Assembly: GCF_014200605.1 (NCBI RefSeq)
Contig: NZ_JACHCE010000002.1
Span: 487,300 to 551,299, forward strand
From: Pedobacter cryoconitis
Lineage (GTDB): Bacteria; Bacteroidota; Bacteroidia; Sphingobacteriales; Sphingobacteriaceae
DNA length: 64,000 nt
Reading direction: 5' to 3'
Below, one piece after another: positions 43,530 to 52,577 of the stretch. Below the pieces are notes generated by a model, which was not told the origin of the DNA, did no database searches, and was given only the letters and a program-made list of their open reading frames with translations. How positions within the stretch are numbered: position 1 is the stretch's first letter; every line of letters begins with the position of its first letter. A program made the translations under genes and the position numbers.

Positions 43530-44627
43530 TTAACGGACTGTTTTTCTTCTGTTTTTAATATAATCTTCAAAAATATATTCACCTAAACCAGTCAGGGAGC
43601 TGTAAAATGCCCTTCCGCCGTTTATTTCAGTAAATTCCCTTACAAATTGTTGCAGATAGGGGTCCTGAGCGATCATAAATGTAGTAATAGGAATATTCAG
43701 ACGTTTACACTGAGCGGCCATGTTCAGGGTCTTGTTAATCACCTTTCTGTCCAGCCCCATACTGTTCTTGTAATAACGGCCATTCTCTTTCAGACAGGTC
43801 GGCTTACCATCAGTAATCATAAAAATCTGTTTATTATGGGTTTTTCGGCGGCGCAGCAGATCGGCTGCGAGCTCAAGACCAGCCAGTGTATTGGTGTGAT
43901 AGGGGCCAACCTGCAGATAAGGTAAATCTTTAACTGTAATTGGCCAGGCATCGTTACCAAATACAACGATGTCTAAAGTATCCTTGGGGTAACGGGTATG
44001 GATCAGTTCAGCAAGGGCCATGGCTACCTTTTTTGCAGGAGTAATCCGGTCCTCGCCATATAAAATCATAGAATGTGAAATATCGATCATCAGCACCGTT
44101 GAAGTCAGTGTCTTATAATCTTTTTCCTCTACTTCAAGATCATTCTCAGTTAACGTGAAATTGCCGATACCGTGATTGATCTGTGCATTTTGTATAGATG
44201 CAGTCATATCAATCTGGTCAAGGCTGTCGCCAAAGGTATATTCACGGCGATCGGCGTTTTTCTCCTCTCCGATACCAGAAATATTACTGTTGTGATTGCC
44301 TTTACCTGCCTTTTTCAGTTTTCCGAAGATCTCTTCCAAAGCAGATTTACGAATAACCTGCTCAGTTTTGGAAGTGATGTCCATATTTCCATCTTTTGAG
44401 TTCTCCCTGATATAGCCCTTATCTTTCAGCTCATCAATGAAATCACCCATACCGTAATCACCTGTGGTAAACTTATATTGTTTATCAAGCTCGTTCATCC
44501 ATGCCAGTGTTTCACCTGCATCACCCGCAGTATAATTCAATAGCTGGGTAAATAACTTCAGCATTTCATCAAACCCGCCCTTAGGCTTGTCATCTGCTTG
44601 AAAATTAGAAAAATGGAAACCTTTCAT
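43530..44627 (-). CDS. VWA-domain protein, partner of the AAA+ ATPase
   Basis: 365 residues from the ATG at 44627 (MKGFHFSNFQ); the open frame goes to 44738 but the added part contains no family sequence and crosses a promoter-like TACCTTCG at 44657-44650. The N-terminal half is helical; residues about 165-350 form a von Willebrand factor A domain with metal-ion site DISHS (TVLMIDISHSMILYG), a conserved Thr in HTNTLAGLELAADLL and ITDGKPT. Soluble, no signal peptide. Works with the downstream ATPase, as in MoxR/ChlD-type pairs. Confidence 0.87.
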   Translation of the reverse strand: MKGFHFSNFQADDKPKGGFDEMLKLFTQLLNYTAGDAGETLAWMNELDKQYKFTTGDYGMGDFIDELKDKGYIRENSKDGNMDITSKTEQVIRKSALEEIFGKLKKAGKGNHNSNISGIGEEKNADRREYTFGDSLDQIDMTASIQNAQINHGIGNFTLTENDLEVEEKDYKTLTSTVLMIDISHSMILYGEDRITPAKKVAMALAELIHTRYPKDTLDIVVFGNDAWPITVKDLPYLQVGPYHTNTLAGLELAADLLRRRKTHNKQIFMITDGKPTCLKENGRYYKNSMGLDRKVINKTLNMAAQCKRLNIPITTFMIAQDPYLQQFVREFTEINGGRAFYSSLTGLGEYIFEDYIKNRRKTVR

Positions 44628-44723
44628 ATTGTTATATATAACGGAATATCGAAGGTAAAAGTTTGCAGGATGATTAATGTTACCCGCTTGTAAAAATACC
44701 CTGCAGGATATTTTAAAAAAAAT

Positions 44724-44752
44724 AAAGGTGTCCAGCATTGCTGGACACCTTT
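44724..44752. terminator. Bidirectional terminator
   Basis: AAAGGTGTCCAGC (44724-44736) pairs with GCTGGACACCTTT (44740-44752) around a 3-nt loop, followed by TT on the plus strand and A-rich sequence on the other side (T-rich on minus). It lies downstream of the cupin gene (ends 44817) and upstream of the VWA gene, both on the minus strand, so it mainly ends the cupin transcript. Confidence 0.75.
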
Positions 44753-44816
44753 TTATGGGTTAAAGACTATCAATAAGCCGTAATTTGAAAGAGAATCAGG
44801 ACACAAAAATGTGTGC

Positions 44817-45701
44817 TTATTTTTTCGGATAACCTTTGGCCAATGCTTTTTCGGCTCTTTTAACTGCTAATTTCTCTCTGAACTCAGCATAAGGAGCTTT
44901 CAGTGCCATTTTTAAAAGACTGTCCAGGCCACCTTTAATCGCCAGGTTAAATAAACTCTGTGCTTTTCTGATCGGAGAAGCATCCCATGCCCTTAAACTC
45001 AAAGAGAAAGAGCCATCCAGATATTTCATCCAGTGCCACATACCTGTAGGCATGAACAGCGTATCACCATGCTCCAGAAAAACTTCATATCCTTCTACAC
45101 CTCTTAAAGCAGGGAACTTATCAAAATCAGGATTAGCTACATCATAGTCTTCCAAAGCATAGGTTGCATTAGGAATACAATAAAGACGCTCTTTCCACTT
45201 GTTATCAAATAATATGATATGTTTTCTGCCACCAAAATGAGTATGGAAAAGGTGTGGAAGGTCTATGTCATAATGCAGAAATGTTACTGAATTTGAACCG
45301 CCAAAAAACATGGCAGGCATACTTTCTATAAAACCACCCATTAAATCTTTAGGCAGGACGATGTCTTTGATCAGACTTGGTACATGCTTAAACAGGTTAA
45401 AGAAAAATATACGCAGTTCCGTAGGCTCAGATTTAATCAAATCAAGATAGTCACCGAAACGCATATGCGCTGCCGCTGAATTGATTGGTTTAGACGGGTC
45501 TACTTTTGCATTATCATATAAAGGGACTTCCAGGTTACCGGCAATTTCCTTCAGGTATTCAGTTGTCCACTTTTCTCTTGCAGGCCAGTCTTTTGTCAAG
45601 CCTTTAATGATCAGGGGTCTTCTAGGGTCTAAATAGTTTTTTTTAAAGTCTGCTGGACTGATATTCTCAACGGTATCTACCGGCTTTAATATAAAGCTCA
45701 T
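44817..45701 (-). CDS. JmjC-like cupin (cupin_8) protein, copy 2
   Basis: 294 residues from the ATG at 45701 (the frame could start at a TTG two codons earlier). DPRRPLIIKGLTKDWPAREKW is the usual start of cupin_8 proteins; the metal site is HYD (His143, Asp145) plus His223 in TGMWHWMKYLDG, the 2-His-1-carboxylate pattern of Fe(II)/2-oxoglutarate hydroxylases such as FIH. DYDVANPDFDKFPALRGV and LEHGDTLFMP are conserved with its neighbour at 45818-46699, from which it clearly arose by tandem duplication. Substrate unknown; protein or tRNA hydroxylation is the family precedent. Confidence 0.85.
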   Translation of the reverse strand: MSFILKPVDTVENISPADFKKNYLDPRRPLIIKGLTKDWPAREKWTTEYLKEIAGNLEVPLYDNAKVDPSKPINSAAAHMRFGDYLDLIKSEPTELRIFFFNLFKHVPSLIKDIVLPKDLMGGFIESMPAMFFGGSNSVTFLHYDIDLPHLFHTHFGGRKHIILFDNKWKERLYCIPNATYALEDYDVANPDFDKFPALRGVEGYEVFLEHGDTLFMPTGMWHWMKYLDGSFSLSLRAWDASPIRKAQSLFNLAIKGGLDSLLKMALKAPYAEFREKLAVKRAEKALAKGYPKK

Positions 45702-45817
45702 AATCAAAAAAGATCTTGTTTGAGAACAAAAGTGTAAATTAAATTCTATTTATTTATATAAAAAGGCAAGGTATGACTCAGAAAAAATTTACTATCTAAG
45801 ATTAAACTGATTCTTAA

Positions 45818-46699
45818 TTAGGAAGGAACCTGTTCTGCAAGTGCTTTATTTGCCCTTTTAACAGCCAGGCGTTCTTTCCATGCCATGTATTTCTCTTTGA
45901 AATTAGCTTTCATAAAATCATCGAATTTACGCTGGATAGTCAGGTTATAAAGACTCCTTGCTTTTACTGCCCATGACTTATCCCAGGCACGCAGGCTGAT
46001 AGAAAAAGATCCGTCCAGATATTTCATCCAATGCCAGTAACCCGTAGGCATAAATAGGGTGTCACCATGTTCCAGAAAGGCTTCTACACCCTTTACGCCT
46101 TTGAGCGCAGGGAACTTATCAAAATCGGGATTCTCGATATCATAATCTTCCAGTGCATAAGTAGCATAAGGAATCTGATAAAGACGTTCCTTCCATTTGT
46201 TTTCAAATAAGATGACATGTTTGCGGCCATTAAAGTGAGTATGGAAGATATGGGCCATGTCTATATCGTAATGCAGAAAAGTAACAGAGCCCTTTCCACC
46301 AAAGAACATATTTGGATAACTATCCAGAAAACCGCCCATCAAATCTTTTGGGGCGATATAATCTTTTAATAATTTGGGTGCTTGCTTAATCGGGTCAAAC
46401 AGAAAGATACGGAGGTCTGTCGGTGTAGTTTTAATCAGGTCAATATAATCTGAAAATTTCATCTCTGCAGCTGCAGCGTTAATTGGCTTTGCAGGATCAG
46501 CTTTTGAGCTATCATATAGCGGGACTGTTTTGTCCCCAACCACAGTTTTCATGTAATCCATAGACCATTTCTGATACGCTGGCCAGTTCTTAGCCATGTT
46601 TTTGATTATCAATGGTCTGCGGGCATTGAGATAATTTTTTTCAAAATCCTCTTTGGAAATATCATCAACGCAATCAATCTGAGTTAAATCAAACTTCAT
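45818..46699 (-). CDS. JmjC-like cupin (cupin_8) protein, copy 1
   Basis: 293 residues. Same architecture as the downstream copy: NARRPLIIKNMAKNWPAYQKW, metal ligands His143 and Asp145 in FLHYDIDMAH, and a distal His in TGYWHWMKYLDG. The motif blocks MGGFLDSYPNMFFGG and RKHVILFENKWKERLYQIP line up nearly gap-free with the paralogue. The 116-bp gap to the second copy could hold a promoter. Likely cytoplasmic, with no signal peptide. The copies retain all metal ligands, so both may be active. Confidence 0.85.
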   Translation of the reverse strand: MKFDLTQIDCVDDISKEDFEKNYLNARRPLIIKNMAKNWPAYQKWSMDYMKTVVGDKTVPLYDSSKADPAKPINAAAAEMKFSDYIDLIKTTPTDLRIFLFDPIKQAPKLLKDYIAPKDLMGGFLDSYPNMFFGGKGSVTFLHYDIDMAHIFHTHFNGRKHVILFENKWKERLYQIPYATYALEDYDIENPDFDKFPALKGVKGVEAFLEHGDTLFMPTGYWHWMKYLDGSFSISLRAWDKSWAVKARSLYNLTIQRKFDDFMKANFKEKYMAWKERLAVKRANKALAEQVPS

Positions 46700-46786
46700 G
46701 TTAAAATAATGTTAATTCATGTAAAATTATAGATTTTTCAAATTATGAACCAAAGAGTTTATAAAAAATAGAAAAATTCTGACAAT

Positions 46787-46820
46787 AAAAAAACACAGCA
46801 AACGTTGCTGTGTTTTTTTT
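46787..46820. terminator. Bidirectional terminator after the fasciclin gene
   Basis: AAAAAAACACAGCAA (46787-46802 region) pairs with TTGCTGTGTTTTTTT around CG, with A and T runs on the two flanks giving a T-tract in either direction. It ends the leftward hemW-SDR-fasciclin transcript. Confidence 0.8.
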
Positions 46821-46843
46821 ATTATTAGAAATGTTTTCTAAAA

Positions 46844-47395
46844 TTAATTAGGCATCAAAACGCTGTCTATAACATGAATAACGCCATTTTTCTGCATTAC
46901 GTTTGCGATAGTTACCGTAGCTGTTCCACCTTTTTCATCCGTCAGGATCAGTTTATCTCCGTCCATAGAAGCCCAGAGTTTTCCACCAGATACTGTAGTT
47001 AATTCAGCTTTTCCATTGCCTGCTTTAATTGCTTTAGCAATTGCTTTTGAATCCATTTTTCCAGCAACAACGTGGTAAGTAAGGATTTTAGTTAACATAG
47101 CTTTGTTCTCTGGTTTTAAAACTGTTTCTACAGTTCCTGCAGGCAATTTATCAAAGGCTTCGTTTGTTGGTGCAAAAACTGTGAAAGGGCCAGCACTTTT
47201 TAAAGTTTCTACAAGACCTGCAGCTTTAACAGCAGCAACCAATGTAGTGTGATCTTTTGAGTTTACTGCATTATCAACAATATCTTTATTGGCATACATT
47301 GCTGCACCACCAACCATTGGATTTTTTTGAGCGTAAACTGAAGTTGAAAATGCCATAGCTGCTATGACAAGTACAGGTAAGATGAATCTTTTCAT
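46844..47395 (-). CDS. Secreted fasciclin-domain protein
   Basis: 183 residues: signal peptide 1-22 (ending SVYAQ) and one fasciclin (FAS1) domain: DIVDNAVNSKDHTTLVAAVKAAGLVETL, GPFTVFAPTNEAFDKLP (H1 motif), LTYHVVAGK (YH motif) and NGVIHVIDSVLMP (H2 motif). Such single-domain proteins are secreted adhesion or matrix proteins. It is 33 bp downstream of an SDR gene on the same strand and just upstream of a terminator. Confidence 0.93.
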   Translation of the reverse strand: MKRFILPVLVIAAMAFSTSVYAQKNPMVGGAAMYANKDIVDNAVNSKDHTTLVAAVKAAGLVETLKSAGPFTVFAPTNEAFDKLPAGTVETVLKPENKAMLTKILTYHVVAGKMDSKAIAKAIKAGNGKAELTTVSGGKLWASMDGDKLILTDEKGGTATVTIANVMQKNGVIHVIDSVLMPN

Positions 47396-47428
47396 GATTT
47401 TGTTTTATAGCAGGAGATACGGGGAATT

Positions 47429-48232
47429 TTAGCGCTTGGTTTTCTGATCAGTGATATTTATTCTTCTCATGTACCTGGAGAACCTCAGCGGAAAGAAACG
47501 TTTAAATAAAATACCCTTCACTTCTTTACCGCCCATATAAACTTCTTCTTTGTTTTGCTGAACAGCTTTAACGATTTCTTTAGCACAGTCGGCAGGTGAA
47601 AGACCATTTGCCTGATTTTCGTCCATTTTGCTATGTAAAGAGCCATTTGCAGTTAAGGCATTCAGAGAAATATTTGTTTTAATATAACCCGGGCATACCA
47701 TTGTAATCTGGATATTTTTATCAAATACTTCTAAACGCAGCGAATCAAAGTAACCATGCAATGCATGTTTTGATGCGGCGTAAGCGGAGCGTAAAGGCGT
47801 ACCAAATTTGCCCATCAAACTGCTGATACAAACGATTTTTCCACCGCCTTTAGCAATCATTCCAGGTAATACGGCCTTACTTAAAGTGACTGTTCCCCAA
47901 AAATTAACAGCCATAATTTTTTGTTCAACAGCCAGTTCTGTTTCCAGGGATAAGGAACGCTGGCTTAAGCCGCCACTGTTAATCAACAGGTCTATCTGTC
48001 CAAATATTTTCTGTGCATCCCTGGCTTTATCATTCAATGAGGCTGTATTTTCCAGATCCAGGGAAAGGACATGTACATTAATCTGATTTTTACAATTTCC
48101 CTTTACCCGGAATAGTTCATCCCTGTTACGGGACGAAATAATCAGTTTTGCACCAGCATTGTTATAAGCATATACAAGAGCTTCTCCAATACCAGAAGAG
48201 GCTCCTGTGATCCAGACTATTTTATCTTTCAT
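47429..48232 (-). CDS. Short-chain dehydrogenase/reductase, SDR family
   Basis: 267 residues. NAD(P)-binding motif TGASSGIGEAL near 9-19, NSGG at about 86-89 in place of the common NNAG, catalytic Ser in CISSLMGKFG and YAASKHAL with the catalytic Tyr-x-x-x-Lys. A C-terminal basic extension (RYMRRINI) follows the fold, as in the DHRS7-like subgroup. Substrate cannot be inferred. Between hemW (41-bp gap) and the fasciclin gene, probably cotranscribed. Confidence 0.9.
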   Translation of the reverse strand: MKDKIVWITGASSGIGEALVYAYNNAGAKLIISSRNRDELFRVKGNCKNQINVHVLSLDLENTASLNDKARDAQKIFGQIDLLINSGGLSQRSLSLETELAVEQKIMAVNFWGTVTLSKAVLPGMIAKGGGKIVCISSLMGKFGTPLRSAYAASKHALHGYFDSLRLEVFDKNIQITMVCPGYIKTNISLNALTANGSLHSKMDENQANGLSPADCAKEIVKAVQQNKEEVYMGGKEVKGILFKRFFPLRFSRYMRRINITDQKTKR

Positions 48233-48273
48233 TGAATGAATTGTAATTGTTCTTTAATGGTGATGAAGCTATC

Positions 48274-49419
48274 TTAATATTCCGGATGTTCATCTAAAAG
48301 AAACAGTTCCGAAGCGATATAATCCGCAAATAACTTACCATCGGGTGTAAGTATCAATTTATTGTTTTCATTTTTTAGCCAGTCCCTTTGTATAAAAGGA
48401 ATTATGTTTTTTAGGGTATCCTCCAGAAATATCTTCCCGAATTCGTCACCTATTTTTTGTAAATCTGTGCCCCACATGGTACGCAGTGAAGTCATAATAT
48501 ACTCGTTAAAACGGTCGTAGATATCCAGGTCTTCTACAGTTTCTGCCAGTTTACCTAAGGCAAGCTGCTGCATATATTTAGCATTGTTCGCCACATTCAG
48601 GTACCTGATATTGCCATTGAAACCATGTGCCGAAGGACCAATGCCCAAATAAGGAATACCTCTCCAGTAATTGGTATTATGTACTGCATGGCGGCCGGGT
48701 AAACTATAGTTTGATATTTCGTAATGATCAAAACCAGCAATAGCCAGTTTCTCTGTCAGTGTGATAAACTGCGCAGCACTCTGTTCATCATTAACCGGTA
48801 TTTGTTTTCCTTTTTTTATTGCTGCGGCCAAAGCTGTTTTGGGCTCTACCGTTAAGGAATAGGCCGAAATATGCGGGGTTTGCAGACTGATCGCTTTGTT
48901 TATATTGCTCAGCCATTTTTCATCAGTCAGTAAAGGAAAGCCATAAATCAGGTCAATATTCAGGTTTTCAAAACCAGCATCCTGACTGCGTTTAATACAG
49001 GTTTCAGCTTCTGTAGAATTATGTGCCCTGTTCATCCAGACCAGGTCATCATTGAAAAAAGATTGTACACCTATACTGAACCGGTTTACAGGAAGCTGAC
49101 GCAATTGTGCGATTTTCTTCGCATCTAAATCGTCAGGATTAGTTTCAATGGTGATTTCAGCATCGGCTGCTATAGAAAAGTTTGAGGTGAGCGTATCAAA
49201 GATTTTAGCGAGTGATTTCTCTGGTAAAAGAGAGGGGGTGCCACCGCCAAAATAGATGCTGCCGATCTGCTGATCCGAGATTCTGCTCTTTTTTAAGAGG
49301 ATCTCTTTGCAGATTGCATCTGTCATTTCATCCACATACTGTAGAGAAGTACTAAAGTGAAAGTCGCAATAATTACAAGCTTGTTTGCAAAAAGGGATAT
49401 GGATATAAATTCCTGCCAT
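48274..49419 (-). CDS. hemW: Radical SAM heme chaperone HemW
   Basis: 381 residues. IYIHIPFCKQACNYCDFHFS carries the radical-SAM CxxxCxxC cluster with the extra Phe-His of HemW; IGSIYFGGGTPSLL, TIETNPDDLD, NRFSIGVQSF and the HNTNYWRGIPYLGIGPSAHGF motif are all present. The NYW motif near 245 separates HemW from the true coproporphyrinogen dehydrogenase HemN. It is thought to insert heme into respiratory enzymes, which suits the cytochrome genes in this window. A TACCTTTG promoter element ends only 5 bp before the ATG, so the mRNA may be nearly leaderless. Confidence 0.93.
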   Translation of the reverse strand: MAGIYIHIPFCKQACNYCDFHFSTSLQYVDEMTDAICKEILLKKSRISDQQIGSIYFGGGTPSLLPEKSLAKIFDTLTSNFSIAADAEITIETNPDDLDAKKIAQLRQLPVNRFSIGVQSFFNDDLVWMNRAHNSTEAETCIKRSQDAGFENLNIDLIYGFPLLTDEKWLSNINKAISLQTPHISAYSLTVEPKTALAAAIKKGKQIPVNDEQSAAQFITLTEKLAIAGFDHYEISNYSLPGRHAVHNTNYWRGIPYLGIGPSAHGFNGNIRYLNVANNAKYMQQLALGKLAETVEDLDIYDRFNEYIMTSLRTMWGTDLQKIGDEFGKIFLEDTLKNIIPFIQRDWLKNENNKLILTPDGKLFADYIASELFLLDEHPEY

Positions 49420-49423
49420 TATG

Positions 49424-49431
49424 CAAAGGTA
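49424..49431 (-). promoter_or_regulatory. -7 promoter element of hemW
   Basis: On the minus strand TACCTTTG matches TANNTTTG exactly. It ends 5 bp before the ATG at 49419, so transcription would start at or very near the start codon. Confidence 0.45.
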
Positions 49432-49611
49432 AGTGCAATTATATGTTTTTAGCTATTTTCTTTGCTGTGTAAATTGAATGTAAAGCAACCCCGATAAAAC
49501 CATATTCAGTATTAATTAAATATCAATATTTGATTAATCTTTTCCTATTGGCAAATACACCACAGAGAAATAACTTCTTTTGCTTCCAGAAAGAAAATCA
49601 ACCCTAAAACG

Positions 49612-50787
49612 ATGAAAAATAATCAGATCCCAGTTTTTATACTGGCTGCATTGCTTCTTTTTGCAGGATGCAAAAAGAAAAATAATGAAGTTAATGAAGA
49701 GCCGGATATGTCTCCGGTACAATTTATTTTTACCTCCGATGCGCATTATGGTCTGAACAGGGCTACCTTCAGAGGAGGAGCTAAGGTCGATGCACATGTA
49801 GTGAATGCTGCTATGATAGAAAAAATGAACAGTCTGTCAGCGCTGACTTTACCAGATGATGGCGGGGTGAACGGTGGGAAAAAAATAGGCGCAGTAGATT
49901 TTCTTCTGGAAGCTGGCGATATCGCTAACCGGATGGAAACCAGTGCCAGTGTTCAAACGGCTGCACAATCCTGGGAGCAGTTCAGAATCGATTATCTGCA
50001 AAACCTGACCTTAAAGAATAAAAAAAATGAGAAGACCGAAATATTCATAGTTCCGGGAAATCATGATGTTTCTAATTCCATTGGATTTTATGGTGCAATG
50101 TCTCCGTTAACTGATGCCAGTTCAATGGCTAATATCTATAATCTGATGTTAAAAACTCCGTCACCTAAAACTGCTGAAACGTTTAACTACAATACAGATC
50201 GTATTAATTATTCAAAGGAAATAGCTGGTGTTCATTTCTGTTTTATTCAAATGTGGCCAGATTCTGCAGTCAGAATCTGGTTAACTAAAGATTTACAGAA
50301 CGTAGCTAACAGTACACCTGTAATTATTGTTGCGCATGACCAGCCTGGTGTTGTTTCCAATCACTTTACAAATCCTAACGGTACATTTTCTATTAATGCG
50401 ACCGATAAATTTGATAATGTACTGGATGAACATTTTAAAGATGGAAAGGTAACTACAGTGACCGCTACTATTGAACAAAAGGCTTTTGCAGCGTTTTTAA
50501 AACAGCACTCCAATATTAAAGCTTATTTGCATGGTCATGTGCATGAAAGTAAATTCTATGTCTGGAACGGTCCTGATAATGATGTCGCATTGAACGCGGT
50601 GAGTGCCGACTCTCCAATGAAAGGTCTGGTTTCTGCAATTGATGAGACCAAATTATCCTTCCAATTTGGTGTTATTGATCCTAAAACAATGCTGATGACG
50701 ATCAGGGAATGTTTCTGGAACAGTAACCCTTCTACTCCTGCAGAATCAGTTAAATGGGGTAATTCTGTAACGATAAAACTTAGATAA
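49612..50787 (+). CDS. Metallophosphoesterase lipoprotein
   Basis: 391 residues. Lipobox LFAGCKKK (Cys20). Calcineurin-like phosphoesterase motifs are complete: FTSDAHYG, EAGDIAN, VPGNHDVS, IIVAHDQPG and YLHGHVHES. A C-terminal beta extension follows (VNALSADSP-like VALNAVSADSP, then FQFGVIDPKTMLM). Its closest relatives are probably periplasmic or surface phosphodiesterases or nucleotidases. It is monocistronic, with a terminator 9 bp after its stop. Confidence 0.87.
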   Translation: MKNNQIPVFILAALLLFAGCKKKNNEVNEEPDMSPVQFIFTSDAHYGLNRATFRGGAKVDAHVVNAAMIEKMNSLSALTLPDDGGVNGGKKIGAVDFLLEAGDIANRMETSASVQTAAQSWEQFRIDYLQNLTLKNKKNEKTEIFIVPGNHDVSNSIGFYGAMSPLTDASSMANIYNLMLKTPSPKTAETFNYNTDRINYSKEIAGVHFCFIQMWPDSAVRIWLTKDLQNVANSTPVIIVAHDQPGVVSNHFTNPNGTFSINATDKFDNVLDEHFKDGKVTTVTATIEQKAFAAFLKQHSNIKAYLHGHVHESKFYVWNGPDNDVALNAVSADSPMKGLVSAIDETKLSFQFGVIDPKTMLMTIRECFWNSNPSTPAESVKWGNSVTIKLR

Positions 50788-50795
50788 AATGTAAT

Positions 50796-50830
50796 AAAAC
50801 AGGATAGCGGATCTGCATCTATCCTGTTTT
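50796..50830 (+). terminator. Intrinsic terminator of the phosphoesterase gene
   Basis: AAAACAGGATA (50796-50806) pairs with TATCCTGTTTT (50820-50830), a perfect 11-bp stem with a 13-nt loop and T-rich sequence after it (ATTGTATTTTT). Confidence 0.8.
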
Positions 50831-50848
50831 ATTGTATTTTTAGACCAT

Positions 50849-51397
50849 ATGAAAAATACTTTTTTAGCAATTCTGTATGTATTGTGTGGCTTTGTTTTAC
50901 CCTTAACGGCAAAATCGCAAACCAAAATTGTAATTATCCGTCACGGTGAAAAACAAGATCAGAATGAAAATCTAAGCTGTAAAGGTCTTAACAGGTCTTT
51001 AAAGTTAACCAGTGTCCTGTATAAAAAAATCGGGGTGCCGGCTGCAATTTATGTACCTTCTATAGGCAATGGCAATAAAACAAGTCATTCGCGCATGTTT
51101 CAAACTATTACCCCCTTTGCAGTTCAATATAATATAAGCATTAACAGCAGTTTTGATGGTGCTGATTACGCAGCTATCGCCAAAGAACTCAAACATAAAA
51201 AAGGGACGGTATTATTAGTCTGGAATCATGGTAATATCCCTGCCCTGGCTAAAGCATTTGGTATAAAACATCAGAAATTAAACTGGAACCCGAACGACTT
51301 TGATTCTATCTGGATCATTACAGGTGACGGTAAAGACAAAGTGTTAAAGGCAGACAAAGAAGGAATCCTTCCAGGGGCTGCCTGTCCTGTTTTCTAA
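50849..51397 (+). CDS. Secreted histidine phosphatase family protein
   Basis: 182 residues: signal peptide 1-24 (ending TAKSQ) then a histidine-phosphatase fold with VIIRHGEKQDQNENLSCKGLNR, where RHGE provides the catalytic His, and a later VWNHGNIPALAKAFG with the second catalytic His. The family's Arg of the middle helix is probably in GNKTSHSRMFQT. It is shorter than phytases. Substrate unknown. Confidence 0.83.
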   Translation: MKNTFLAILYVLCGFVLPLTAKSQTKIVIIRHGEKQDQNENLSCKGLNRSLKLTSVLYKKIGVPAAIYVPSIGNGNKTSHSRMFQTITPFAVQYNISINSSFDGADYAAIAKELKHKKGTVLLVWNHGNIPALAKAFGIKHQKLNWNPNDFDSIWIITGDGKDKVLKADKEGILPGAACPVF

Positions 51398-51539
51398 ATC
51401 TCAGGTAGGGAAAGACATAGGGTTGACTCAACGTGGACCTGAACTGTAAGCGAAGTGGAGACATATACTTGTCATCCCCTGGGTTACTATATCCTGGCCG
51501 CTATTCTATCCTGATGCATGAATGTGAATAATAATATCT

Positions 51540-51547
51540 TAGATTTG
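51540..51547 (+). promoter_or_regulatory. -7 promoter element of DUF4271-hemD
   Basis: TAGATTTG matches TANNTTTG and lies 34 bp before the ATG at 51582. No good -33 TTTG is present. Confidence 0.4.
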
Positions 51548-51581
51548 CACAAAGAAATAATCCCGTTACTTTTATTGCCCG

Positions 51582-52568
51582 ATGTATAAATATTTTCTAG
51601 TAACTTTTTTTCTGCTGTATATCACTGGCTTTGGAAAGACGAATGCGCAGGATCAGCCAGTGGTCAGAGATTCTACTGTAAAACGCTGGGTTTATAAACC
51701 AAGGGTGATCAGGGACTCTGCTTTTTTGGCAAAGCAGAAGTTTGTTACTGATTCTATCATGACCCATACCTGGATCCTTCCGGATTCATTAATCAATAAA
51801 CATATCCTGATAGACAGTATTGTAAAAGCTAACGTTTTTGAGAAACTTGATCTTGATGCCTGGTTCAAAAAATATAGTAAACTTAAGAAAGTAAGTCGTT
51901 TTAGAACGGGCAACCCTTTGCTGAAAGGGCAGACCTGGGTACTCGGTTTTATCGTGCTTTTGCTGGTCATTTTTGCCATTCTCAGGATCTCTTTTGCGAA
52001 GCAATTACAGAGTATTATTCAATCTTTTTACAGCAATCGTGGATTAAATAACCTAAATAAAGAAGATAATGTGTTCAGTTCCTGGCCATTTTTGTTCTTA
52101 TTTATTCAATTTGGATTCACAATTGGAATGTTTTTTTACCTCGTTGCACAATATTATCAGCTCGCTTATGTACATCAGGGTTTCCGTTTTTTTGTGAGCG
52201 TTTCCATCCTGATTGTTGTGCTATATGCTACGAAAATTCTTTTATTGCGTGTACTCGGACATCTGTTTAACATCCAAAAAGCCGTCCACGAGTACGTTTC
52301 TATATTATATTTGAGTTATTTTAACATCTCTTTAATCTTTATTCCACTAGTTGTAGCTTTTGCCTTATCACCAATGAAATATGGTATATACTACATAGTT
52401 ATCTCTTTTATTTTGCTGGGGATAATCTTCACGTTTCAATTTATAAGAGCAGGAATAAATATTTTATCTCATTATCGGTTTTCTAAATTCTATTTATTTA
52501 TGTACTTTTGTGCCCTCGAAATATGTCCTATTTTGATATTAATCAAGGCAATAGGATTAGAGCTGTAA
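51582..52568 (+). CDS. DUF4271 membrane protein
   Basis: 328 residues. Signal peptide 1-22 (ending KTNAQ), a periplasmic or loop part (about 25-125) and then five to six membrane helices (about 128-146, 172-192, 205-225, 245-264, 270-292, 305-325). The pattern GNPLLKGQTWVLGFIVLLLVIFAILRISF matches DUF4271, a Bacteroidota family of unknown function that often lies beside hemD, as here (9-bp gap). A link to heme or tetrapyrrole is suggested only by this neighbourhood. Confidence 0.83.
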   Translation: MYKYFLVTFFLLYITGFGKTNAQDQPVVRDSTVKRWVYKPRVIRDSAFLAKQKFVTDSIMTHTWILPDSLINKHILIDSIVKANVFEKLDLDAWFKKYSKLKKVSRFRTGNPLLKGQTWVLGFIVLLLVIFAILRISFAKQLQSIIQSFYSNRGLNNLNKEDNVFSSWPFLFLFIQFGFTIGMFFYLVAQYYQLAYVHQGFRFFVSVSILIVVLYATKILLLRVLGHLFNIQKAVHEYVSILYLSYFNISLIFIPLVVAFALSPMKYGIYYIVISFILLGIIFTFQFIRAGINILSHYRFSKFYLFMYFCALEICPILILIKAIGLEL

Positions 52569-52577
52569 TTAGGTAAA

